Source: Hydractinia symbiolongicarpus
Taxonomy: Eukaryota; Cnidaria; Hydrozoa; Anthoathecata; Hydractiniidae
Assembly: GCF_029227915.1 (NCBI RefSeq)
Contig: NC_079888.1
Location: forward strand, 8,477,001-8,541,000
Reading direction: 5' to 3'
Length of the DNA: 64,000 nucleotides
Numbering within the stretch: position 1 is the first letter of the stretch; every line of letters begins with the position of its first letter. Below are positions 47,890 through 57,800 of this stretch, in pieces. The notes under the pieces are model-generated. The model had not been told where the DNA came from. It made no database searches and was given only the letters and a program-made list of their open reading frames with translations. The position numbers and the translations under genes were made by a program.

Positions 47890-49738
47890 CCTTAGAAGTA
47901 CTAATTTTCGCAGGTACATTTTTTCTCGAATTTCGAGTTTTTGGACCATTTTCGCAAAATTAAATGCCCGCGAAATATTTCGCGATGTTAAATTTGCGAA
48001 AATTAATACCCGCGAAAAAATCTAAATTTATCATGTAGAGGTGATAAACAAGACAACCTTAAAAATACCACGCATATATTCCCAAAACCTAATCGACTAC
48101 AAAGGTGGAGTCGTGAACACGTAAACAACACTAACAACCGCTAAAGCACTAATAAAAAGATACTCATTGCTTGAAAAGGAAAATCTCGTCTTAGGTGCAC
48201 CTTGGGCGAAGAGCCTATTTCGCCCTATGGGTTTTGTTCTACGCCGAAAGACTACTGTAAAAGGGATCATTCCAGAAGTAGCGCTAAAAGAAGCCGAATT
48301 AAAATTTCCCCACCAAATTGTCAACTCCGTGGAAATATACCAGATACCACCATCACTAATTATCAACTTCGATCAGACACCTTCGAAATATGTCAAGATT
48401 TGTTCAAATACAATGGAAAAGAAAGGGACAAAAAACGTTCCAATTTCTGGAATAGATGATAAAAGATCACTGCCACGTTTTCTATCACCATGGAAAATAA
48501 ATTTCTTCCGATACAGTTGATATGCAAGGGAAAGACTATTATGTTCTATGTTTAGTACTGTGGTTCGTGAGTCTGTGTTTTATACTGTGTGTCAAGTGTT
48601 TGTATATAAACCTGTAGTTAGTTTATGTTGAGCATATAATACGAAAAAAATTACTTGTATTCTCTCCATAATAAGTGGCGACGAGGATGGGAGCCAGAGT
48701 CTCCTGAAAATTCAGTTCCGAATGGATTCTCTTGGAGCACTAATTTGAAGCACTATAGCAACGAGACGGAGTCTTTGAAGTTTCTTAAGGAGATCATTAT
48801 GCCGCACGTAAATACTGAACGGGAAAGGTTGGAGCTTGAAACACAACCAGCTTTGCTTATATATGGCTTCTTTCGAGGACAAACAAATGATAAGTTTCTG
48901 GATGTGCTGAAAGACAACAACATTTTGTCAACGAAGATACCACCGAACATGACACATGTGTTTCAACCACTGGATTTAACCTTGAACAAGTTCGCAACTT
49001 CATGAAGGGAAAGTTTACTGCATGGTTTTCAAGACAAATATCTCTAGGACTTGAAAATCGTGTGGAGCTAGATAACTATCGTCTTTCAGTTCTCAAACCA
49101 TCGCACGCAAAATGGCTCGTTGAATTATATAATCATATGTCCGCGGATGAGAGGAAAGAAATTGTTGCCAATGGTTGGAAAAAAGCGAGCATCTCTGGCG
49201 CTATCAAACTTGGTTCAAGCCATCTCTAGATCCATTATTTGCAGATATATGCCCTCTGATTGAATCTTTCCAATTACCTGAAAACCTGAGTTTATCGACT
49301 CTCTTACCAGAAGAGCTTGATCGTTTTCGCGAGAAAATCCAGGAAAGTGAGGATGACTCCGACTCAGAATGAGAACCTGACGGTGATTCTGATAATTACT
49401 CAGCATCAGAATCAGATGATGATGGAAATGCGTTTGATGCATTCGACCATGGCTTATGATTAGTAAGAAAGCGGCAATTTTGTTAGAACATGTGTTTTAA
49501 TTGCTTCAATTTCCCATTTCGGAAGGTTTCTCGTGGAATGCAAAGTTATTAAATTACATTTTTTATTTAAAGTCTACTTCCGCGAAAATCAATTCCCGCG
49601 AAAATTCGCAATACGAACAATTCGTGAAAACTAATACTCGCGAAAAATCAAAATTCGATTCGCGAAAATTAATACCCGCGAAGTACAACTTTTTTGATTC
49701 GCGAAAATAAATACCCGTGAAAATTAGTACTCCTAAGG
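47890..49738 (+). mobile_element. Inner pogo/Tigger-like transposon, TA-flanked
   Basis: Termini CCTTAGAAGTACTAATTTTC and, inverted, CCTTAGGAGTACTAATTTTC; TA on both sides (47888-47889 and 49739-49740). Subterminal regions at both ends carry many TTCGCGAAAATTAATACCCG-type repeats. It contains a broken transposase (48167-49371). The empty site is readable in the related copy at about 3232-3245. Confidence 0.9.
48167..49371 (+). pseudogene. Broken DDE transposase, pogo/Tigger-like
   Basis: The fragments lie in different frames: 48167-48520 (WAKSLFRPMGFVLRRKTTVKG, LIINFDQTPSKYV, first catalytic Asp), 48655-49003 (HYSNETESLKFL, LLIYGFFRGQTND, PPNMTHVFQPLDL) and 49002-49371 (KPSHAKWLVELYNHM, then an acidic end). 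The segment between QLICKGKT (about 48530) and PESPENS (about 48690) is interrupted by roughly 150 bp of unrelated sequence. The block where the family has its second Asp reads LLIYGFF, so that residue is lost. No N-terminal DNA-binding region is seen. The enzyme is inactive. Confidence 0.85.
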
Positions 49739-50057
49739 TAAGATTATTACTATAATAACAAATAAATAACTGAATTTAACAAGTATCTAAATATCGTGTT
49801 AACATGAATTTAAAACAGCAGACAGTGCAGTGCGCAGTTCGCCTCTCCAATGAGGGAAATTTAGGAGTTTTGAGAAGGCGTCTTTGTCAGAAAAACCGCT
49901 TCTCTATATGTATAAAAAACTTTCCCCAACATATTCTCTTTTTAAGATTATCCCAAGTCTGGATTTTTTTTAAAATAATCAGATTTAAGTCCATGCGCCA
50001 AACAAAAACCATATCTAACATTATAAAGACTTAATTATTTCTTTTAAAGAAAAGTAC

Positions 50058-50136
50058 CAACCTTGTTTCCAGGGAAATTTTTCACATTTTCGATATCTGA
50101 GACAGCGGGAAAAATTGCTCAGAAACGAGGTTGAAA
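50058..50136. mobile_element. Hairpin element, CCTTGTTTCCAGG / GAAACGAGGTTG ends
   Basis: Inverted ends around about 80 bp; a member of the family at 42460 and 44099. Confidence 0.55.
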
Positions 50137-50245
50137 AAAGTTTAATCAGTTACAATGATGGCAGCTCGGGAAAAAACCGTTCGGCTGCTACGCCCCCAAG
50201 TTTTTTATATTTGGTGGCCGGAATACGAATAGAAATCTAACAAGG

Positions 50246-50472
50246 CCTGGGGATGAGGTTTTTAAGGCCGCATTGTTTTCCCACAAAAGCCTTCATGTTT
50301 AGCCATGTTCTATAAAAGGATTGCCGATAATACAGCTCTATATAGTTTCCAGCGAAGGAGCGGCGTGTCCCCAGGGGTTCTTGCCAATTTGACATCGAGG
50401 CCGGCGCGAAAGAAACCGTCAAGTAAGCGAAAGGGCTTTGTCATTAGGCAACAAACCTAAGAGACGAGGATG
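50246..50472. mobile_element. CCTCGTCCCCAGG-type repeat, composite
   Basis: GCCTGGGGATGAGGTTTT at 50246 is followed at 50368-50472 by GTCCCCAGGGGTTCTT … AACAAACCTAAGAGACGAGG, which parallels 44804-44906. It lies 400 bp upstream of copy B. Confidence 0.6.
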
Positions 50473-50871
50473 GGCGGATCAGCCGTTATTAAAGTTCATA
50501 TATTAGAAACTTTTTTGTAAACATAGAAAACTTTCCGCAATATGATAATGCGTCATCCGAAAAGAGAATATAATACATATTTTATTAAACATAAAACGCA
50601 TGGAGAATATTCAGCTCGTTACTCACTGAATGTCTATTCGAAGAAAAGAATATCATTCAATCTTTTTCTAATTGAATAATTCATTTTGTGTTCTGTACTT
50701 TTTATCAATATTTTAAAACAACGATGTATTTACTTCATCCTAATATGCAACTTCCAATTTATTAAGGAAAAACAAAACATTTGTGTGACTATTACTATAT
50801 CTGCTGTTGATAATTTTGAAGTTAAAGATAAAGCAAGAAAACTAATCGTAATTTGATGGAAGATATAACAA

Positions 50872-53800
50872 ATGGATTCGTCGCCGCTGTACGTCACCAT
50901 TTTATTAACACACTTGCATGTTAGTTTTTCTTTCCGAGTAAACCGTGCTATAACTGGTGACGTAATATCTGGCAATGGGATAGGAGATTACTGTGGTCCG
51001 GGCGTGACCTCTTGCTCGTGTAAAGCAAAAGAGACGTTTCTATCAGAATTGCCTAAGGCATGTGTAGCCACAGTACCAGGTAAAGATAACATGTACAGTA
51101 AATACCTTAAAGGTATAAAATTTCAAGGGTATTTAATTTCGCCATTTTCGCAAAATTGCGAAATTAAATATCCGCAAAATTTTGTACCTTTAAGGTAAAG
51201 TTGTTGCTGTTTTTGAGTCATTGGTAAACAAGAGGAAGTTCCTTTTTTTTAGAATGTCAGTTACTTGTGGAAGGGTCCTCTTCATCGCTGTACACAGCAA
51301 ATAAAAGCCCCGGGGCCTTCTACGTCCTTAACATAATAACAGGGTCATCACAAGCAGTGTGCGAAGATGGGATGGCCGTCACTTTACCTGTATTTGTTAG
51401 AGATTTTCAAAACATCATGATATGGAACACACTGTGGACACACGATTTTAAGGAGAGGATCAAAGCTGAGGTTGTAGGAATGAAGGTGAGATTATGTCCC
51501 CCCTCTCTGTGGGATTATTTTGTTTTCCCGCAGACATACTTTGCGCTACTTGTTAACGAATAAGTGTAAATGCAGCACAAATATATTGTAGTCAACTTTA
51601 TTTTCTTAGGTCAAACTTAGTCTCCGTTCACATTGGACTGGTCTGTTGATGAAGATCTACATTAACTGTGGCAACAAAGTGCAATGTTTGGCTATAAAGT
51701 TCAGAGGAGAACAGACTTGTAAGAAAGTTGTGTGAATTTGTTTTTATGAAAATTAGTGGTATGCAGACGTAGAAGCTGTCAGGTATTGTTTTGTAAGACA
51801 GCGGGATTTTACCCTTTAATGCCCAAGAATGTTCAAACATTTGGAGAAAATTTTGAAAAAGGTTGTGTTTTAAATCCTTACTGTCTTAAACAGAGTAATT
51901 AAACTACCTTTGTGAATATTTTCCTCCGCTACATCTCGAGAACTAACAGCACTCTTTTCACAGCATAGGGAGGGGAGGATTTCCCGGCTACTGAAAGATT
52001 TAGAATATAAAAAGCCGTCACTTCAACATATTTTCAGATCCACTGACGTTCGACGCCATGTCATCAATCATCGGACCTTACTTTCCATTACCATCCATTG
52101 TACAGCAGTCCACCACGGCAATAACAACGACATCTCAAATCAACTACTCTAAATCCTTTTTTGTGACGAGTACAAAAAACACATTAACCAGCACGTTGTC
52201 TGAAAACGTCATCATAAAATATTCTACGTCAACGCGTCGAATATCAACAACAACGTCGGATAAATCATCTTTTCCAGACGAAACAACCTTGGGTGAAAAA
52301 ACCAGTACGTTAACATCAACCAATATAACAGCATCATTTAAAACATCAACATCGTCATTAAATGAAATAACAACAACACTGAAGTCGGAAAAAACAGTAG
52401 TAACATCGACACTGGATACGAAAAGAACAACGCAGACGGCAAATATAAAGATATCATTATTGACAATGAATAGAGAAATACCAACTAAAACATCGACCAG
52501 AACGTCGACAACAACAGCGACAAAGCCATCTTTACCTTCAACACTAACAAGTAGATTTTCTGTTAATAAAACAACAATGGCCGTCACTCAACGTGCAGTT
52601 TCTTTTAAGACCTTCACTCAGCATGCAGGTACAACATTCGCACGATCAGTTCATGACGTCACAACTTCAAGAATATACGGCAGCATAATACAAAAAACTG
52701 TATCCAGTATGAAGCCGACACCGTTACTTACCGCACGTTACTCGAAAATAATTGTCAATTCTTCCTTGACGTATGTTGTACGACCTACGACACACAGGCT
52801 AAACGTCGTCGTTTCGTCAACCCTGATTATCGTGCCAGCAGTAGCAGCACTTTCATCAAACGACGATGGATTAAGTGTCGGATGGATAGTTTTAATCATA
52901 TTGTTGTTGTTGATCTTGCTCATACTTCTCATACTCATATGTTGGTTGTGCCTTCGGTAAGTTCACCTCCAATACCATAATTCTACGCCCTTGTTTTACC
53001 GCCCTCCAAAGAAAACCATTTAGTCTAATGTGTTTATTTTACAATCTTTCAGGAGGAAGAAAAAGCGGGTGCTTATAGCGGAGGTAGGTTTATATTAAAA
53101 CATTTTTAGTTTTCTGGCCAACACGAGCAAAATTACAAAATGGTAGACAAGTTGCAATACTTGCAAATGTTTAACTTCTGTTTAAACTGTTCTCTTTAGG
53201 GAAATAAACACATCATTGAAAACGAGTATCCTTCTATCCTACAATTAAACCAAATGGGATCGCTGTCCTCTGCACCAGCCTTCCTAAACACTCATCAAAC
53301 GCCAGATTTCAAAGCTTCAAGAGATAATCCAGTGTTTGAGTGGGACGAAGAAATCCACTTTGATCCCAACATTGATGTTGCAGATGACGTCATACCACTT
53401 ACAATTCTTCCGAAAGACGTCACGGACGATTCTAATTCACCGTCATCATCAACCGATAAACGACCTTTAATTATTCATGACGTGTTAAGTAACGTTGAAG
53501 ACAATGAGGAAAATAAAACAGATGTTGCCAACGCAAAGCTGACTAATCCTTTCCTAGACAGCCCTTCAGTTTCAGGCAGCGAGACCTCTGATGTTAATAC
53601 TATATACGACATACGGGAAGAAACGAATCAAGACGGACAACTAGATGCTGCTGGCGGACGGCAAAACATGCCAGACGGCCAACAAAATGTTCCTGATGAC
53701 TTAGATATCGGATTGAATGGTTTGATAGAAGAACCAAAACGTGCTGCACCTTTGCTAAATAATTCACACAAGAATAATCGGTTAACCAATAACCGGCAGT

Positions 53801-53877
53801 ACAACAAGAAAACTATTTACGACTCACCAGAAAGCATTAGTAGGTATATAATGGAGAGAGGTGATAAGTTGCGATAA
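50872..53877 (+). CDS. Type I membrane protein, receptor-like, copy B of a tandem pair
   Basis: Six exons: 50872-51079, 51253-51485, 51610-51718, 52038-52956, 53053-53083 and 53200-53877; 725 residues. Exon count, all intron phases and the length of exon 3 (109 nt) are the same as in copy A. Signal peptide (SPLYVTILLTHLHVSFSF), then an ectodomain with the same eight cysteines and matching blocks (YCGPGVTSCSC, ECQLLVE, PVFVRDFQNIMIW, KVKLSLRSHWTGLLMKIYI, NCGNKVQCLAIKF). A long Thr/Ser-rich stalk of about 260 residues follows, then a Leu/Ile-rich transmembrane helix (GWIVLIILLLLILLILLILI), a basic RRKKKR and a tail of about 225 residues with DNPVFEW, TNPFLD (NPF, an EH-domain ligand) and TIYDIREE. 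The stalk is highly biased to ACA/ACG/ACC codons. Function unknown; probably cell-surface binding with adaptor-linked signalling or endocytosis. Confidence 0.88.
51105..51195. mobile_element. 91-bp MITE of the inner-transposon family, in intron 1 of copy B
   Basis: Ends CCTTAAAGGTATAAAATTT and, inverted, CCTTAAAGGTACAAAATTTT; TA on both sides. The interior has TTAATTTCGCC and GCGAAATTAAATA. Termini and subterminal motif match the transposon at 47890-49738. Confidence 0.75.
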
Positions 53878-53892
53878 TGTTTGTTTTGATAC

Positions 53893-54200
53893 AGAGGAGT
53901 TAATCGTCAACGCGGAGGAGTCCATCATCAATCGCTAATACGGAGGGGTTCATCGTCAATACGGAGTAGTCCATCTCATTACGGAGGGGTTTATCGTCAA
54001 CACGGAGAAGTTTATCGTAAAAAAGGAGCAGTTCATCTGTAATACGGAGGAGTTCATCGTCAACATGGAGGAGTTTATCTCAATACGAATGACTTCATCG
54101 TCAAAACAGAGGAGTTCATCTCAATATGGATGATTTCATCGTCAACACCGATCAACTCCTCCGTATTAAGATACGGAGGAGTTCATCGGTGTACATGAAG
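53893..54200 (+). repeat. ~24-bp imperfect minisatellite ending in a hairpin
   Basis: About a dozen diverged units of the type ACGGAGGAGTTCATCGTCAA begin 16 bp after the copy B stop codon, so they probably lie in its 3' UTR. The last units are inverted: AACTCCTCCGTATT, a short loop, then ATACGGAGGAGTT (54142-54184), a strong stem-loop. Confidence 0.85.
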
Positions 54201-54868
54201 GGTCAAAGAGCCTTCGATATATTCAAAACATTATCATTTTTTTATAATAAATACCACAAACTCTTGTCCTATGTAACATGTACAAAATATAAATTTTTAC
54301 AAAAAAAAGAAAATGCAACAAAAAGGGACGAAACAAAAACAACCTTTAGATTCTACAACAAAGAAAAAATTTAAATATCTTTCTAAATGCAAATAGAGAT
54401 TCTTTGCAACAATCTTTTTTTATAACATTAAATATATAAAAATATTTAAACGTTTTAATTTTGTAAAAATGTTTTGTTTAATATTTACACCCAGGGTTCC
54501 CACAGTTTTCAACTTTTTTTGAGAAAATAAAGGTATTTTTAGTGAAACAAATGGACGAGATTTAAAGACATTTTATATTTTTTCAAATAAGTTGAGAGTA
54601 TTTTAGGTGATTTTTGTGATGAAGTTTTGTAAAATTAAAATTGAGGAGATTCGAGGGGAAAGCTGTTAAAAATGGTACTTGTAAAGTAGATTTGAGGCGT
54701 TCTGAGAAGACTTTTCAAAATTTAGAAGGATCGAGAATTTTAAGGTGAACAACACAGTTATTAAGTCCCAAGTTGCCTAAAATTCTTAGAAGTTTAAATA
54801 TACAAAAAATAAGTATAATATAAATATACAAAATTTCATAAACTTTCAGTTTGATCGGTACCGTAATA

Positions 54869-57800
54869 TTATTTCTTAACAACAGCTGTTGTATAGTAAG
54901 CGTTAAAGTTGACCTGTAGTAGCAAGTCATCCAGATGATCTTGGTAGCCTCGCCTAACCAACTTTGATATCACTGAAACAATAATTAACAAATACGGGAC
55001 GTTACGATCAGCATTTTTTTACTTCTAAACGTAGAAACCTTGTGAATTTTAATGACTATCCCTAAAATTATTCTGAAACGAATTATATGAATGATTTTTT
55101 TAAAGACAGACAATAAAAAAACATTTGCATTTCGCCCATGAATAAACAAATTTTGAACTTAGTTTGGGAGCGTATTAAAACCTAACCGGTAGCCTTATGG
55201 TAGAGCATTCGCTTCCAGCGCGGGAAGTCGTGGGTTCAAACCCCGGCCGAGTCATGCCAGATACTTTAAAAGTGTGAATCTATCCTTTTTGCTTAGCGTT
55301 CAGCATGAGAATAGGATTGATATCTTAGGCGGTTGTCTAGTTGAGCGATTGCTGTGCTTCCACGACTTTTGTAGCTCAAATGGGAGCTTTAAATGCACTA
55401 GGACCCCTTTCGCAGGACACTTGTTTATAGCAGCACCAATAGAAAATTTCAACAATAATAATAACCTCAAAAAAAAGTGAGAAAATGTAGTGCCAATTTT
55501 CAGCCAAGCACGACTCCGAAAATATTCTTAATTTTTACGGTTTTCCAGGCTAGTGGTTAGTATAAAGATGATTACTACAAAAAATGTATGAAATACCTGA
55601 GAAAAGAAATTCTCCACATTGTTTAAAAGCTCCATGCACAGCTTTTAATTTTGAAAACAAAGGATGAGTTACATATCCACTTTGCTCGTCTTGTTTCCAC
55701 GACGTCGTGAGCAGTCTCGCTTCGAATTTAGCTATCATTCCAAATATGTCGTTTATAAGTTTGTAAACGGGAGCGGCATTTTTGCTGAGAAGGGATCTTA
55801 ATTTAATATATATAGATAATTATTCATTTATTCGTTCATTCATTCCTTCATTTATTCATTCATTCATTCATTCATTTATTCATTCATTCATTTAGTTAGT
55901 TATTCATACAAAATATTCAGCCTAGCCAGGTTTAGGTTTTCACCCATACCTCTCGGTCCTTAGCACACAGGAGCTAATAAACAATACCCTATAACCTGAA
56001 AATACACAAGCTTAAATACAGTGAAATTCCACTGAAGCTGACATCGTCTTAAGCGGTCAGCTTTATAAGACGGACAGTGGTATTTGAAACGGATAGATCT
56101 TAGGCTAAACTTTCATAAAGAAAGTCTCTATTAAGCGGACAGTCATAAAGCGGACAGTCAATAAGACGGACAATTTTTTTGCACTATATGAAATTTTTAC
56201 TATACACGCTCCCTATATAGCGGACATTATAAAAATAGAATGATGACAAAAAATATTCATCAATGTTTTTACGTTTTTCTATTTCGGACAACTTTATTAT
56301 ATACCTTATCAAACACTTTATATTTTTTCTGCCCATTTAACACTCAAGAAAGAAGGTAATCCTTTCAATCAAAGAATACTTTCTTATATTTCATGGTTTA
56401 TTCCTTGCTATGAATCATGTTTTATACCCAAGTACATACTATCCTCGTAAAGCTTAAAAAACTTTTTTCAGTCAAAATTCAGCCTAAAACTATATTGCTG
56501 ACAAAATCTTGACAATTTTTCGCACCAATGGTATTCGCTTTGTAGAGGCTACTCGCGGGTAATTATATCTTGCTTTCAGAAAAACAATGTTACAAGCAAA
56601 CCCAAACAAATAATTATTATTATTATCAGCTTTTTGCTGAATGACGTCATTATATTTCTTAGTGTTTGATTCAAATGCAGCAAATATTGAACTTTCTCTA
56701 TATTATTATTACCCATTGTTCGAGTGTTTGAAAAGCCGAATAGCTATTTTGTACTGAAGATACATGAAATAGCGAAACATGTACAGTAGAAAAAATCTAA
56801 GGACCGGCGAACCCGCGTGTTTTAGCACGGGCTAACCACTAGTAGAAGTAAAAACAAATCAAGTAAAAATGTGCTACCTGAAGATAATTTTATTGAGATA
56901 ATTCACATGACATCTATGAAGATCATCCAAGCTGTCCACCTAAAGAGAATTTGGAAGCAGTGACTACAGTGCGATAAAAACACCTCCTAAATGCATCTCT
57001 TTCCCTCGGGAATTGTTGAGTAAAGTTTTTAGAAAGCATACCTTATTTTGAAGATCGTGTTGAAACTCCGTCCAACTAACGTGGATTATTTGATTAACAA
57101 TGTATCTTTCAAGATTATTTACAAAGTGTTGCATTTCATGTCTAAAAAACAAAAAAACAGAGGCATACAACTACACAGTAAAGGAAGCAATAGCCTAGTG
57201 GTAATTCTGGGAGTGATTTTAAAAAGTAATGGGTACAATGTTGTTATCTACTCAGGCAGGAGTGTATTCTTTAAGAAAGTTAGGTGGCTCAATAGGAGCT
57301 TTTGCTTCTGGTGGCCTTCCTGCGGTATGGTAAGTGAAGCCCAACACTTACTCATGTCAACACAATTTAGGAAAGGGAGGCAAGACTTAATTTTAGGAAT
57401 TCGCATACCTGTAAAGTTGGAGTTGTCTAAGTTGAGGCGAACTTGCAGATACCCTGTCATGACCTACATAAAAAGAAAGACAACAATTTTTTTTTCGCAC
57501 TAAACTAGATAAATCGCCTGGTTTTCTTTGATTTTTTTAACAACATAATTTTTAAAAACAAGTAACTTAAAATCAATGTGAATCGAAAAAGTTTTGTTTT
57601 CGGTACACAATTGAGCATTACTACTTTTTTCAATTTGATATTCAGGACTTGGGTTTCATATCTCATTTAATCATCTAATAAAAATCATCTTTGTCAACTG
57701 AGTTACAAGTTCTGCATTACATTTTGTAGTTTTATTAAGTTTGGCACGACTTTAACTAAGAAAAGTTTGACAAATTTTTTAAAGTTCCTTCTTGTCTTCG

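Larger units (their letters stand above)
47794..49849. mobile_element. Outer DNA element, same family as the 3142-3723 MITE, split by an insertion
   Basis: Begins AGTAGAGGCGAAC after TTAA and ends GTTCGCCTCTCC, the termini of the MITE at 3.1 kb with one change. The left 96 bp and right ~110 bp align to that MITE (for example GGCGAAC, then GCGGCATCCAGAAAATAAATTT and ACTATAATAACAAATAAATAACTGAATTT). The remainder is the inner element. It has lost part of the right half relative to the 3.1-kb copy. The right flank no longer shows TTAA. Confidence 0.8.
47300..50871. other. Intergenic region between the two receptor-like genes
   Basis: Contains the copy A 3' UTR, the nested transposons (47794-49849) and two CCTCGTCCCCAGG-type elements at 50058 and 50246. 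No cellular gene recognised. Confidence 0.6.

Noticed and set aside
52144-52587. 147-codon minus-strand frame
   Set aside because: Shadow of the ACA/ACG-rich stalk of copy B; the reverse strand of such biased sequence reads as Val-rich open frame.
44458-53877. Allorecognition (Alr-type) immunoglobulin receptors
   Set aside because: The architecture is similar (ectodomain, stalk, one membrane helix, tail with tyrosines), but I see no Ig-fold cysteine/tryptophan signature, so I do not assign them to that family.
55190-55260. Functional tRNA gene
   Set aside because: A- and B-box-like sequences are present, but the D and T stems have mismatches and unrelated SINE-like sequence follows. It is better explained as a tRNA-derived SINE.
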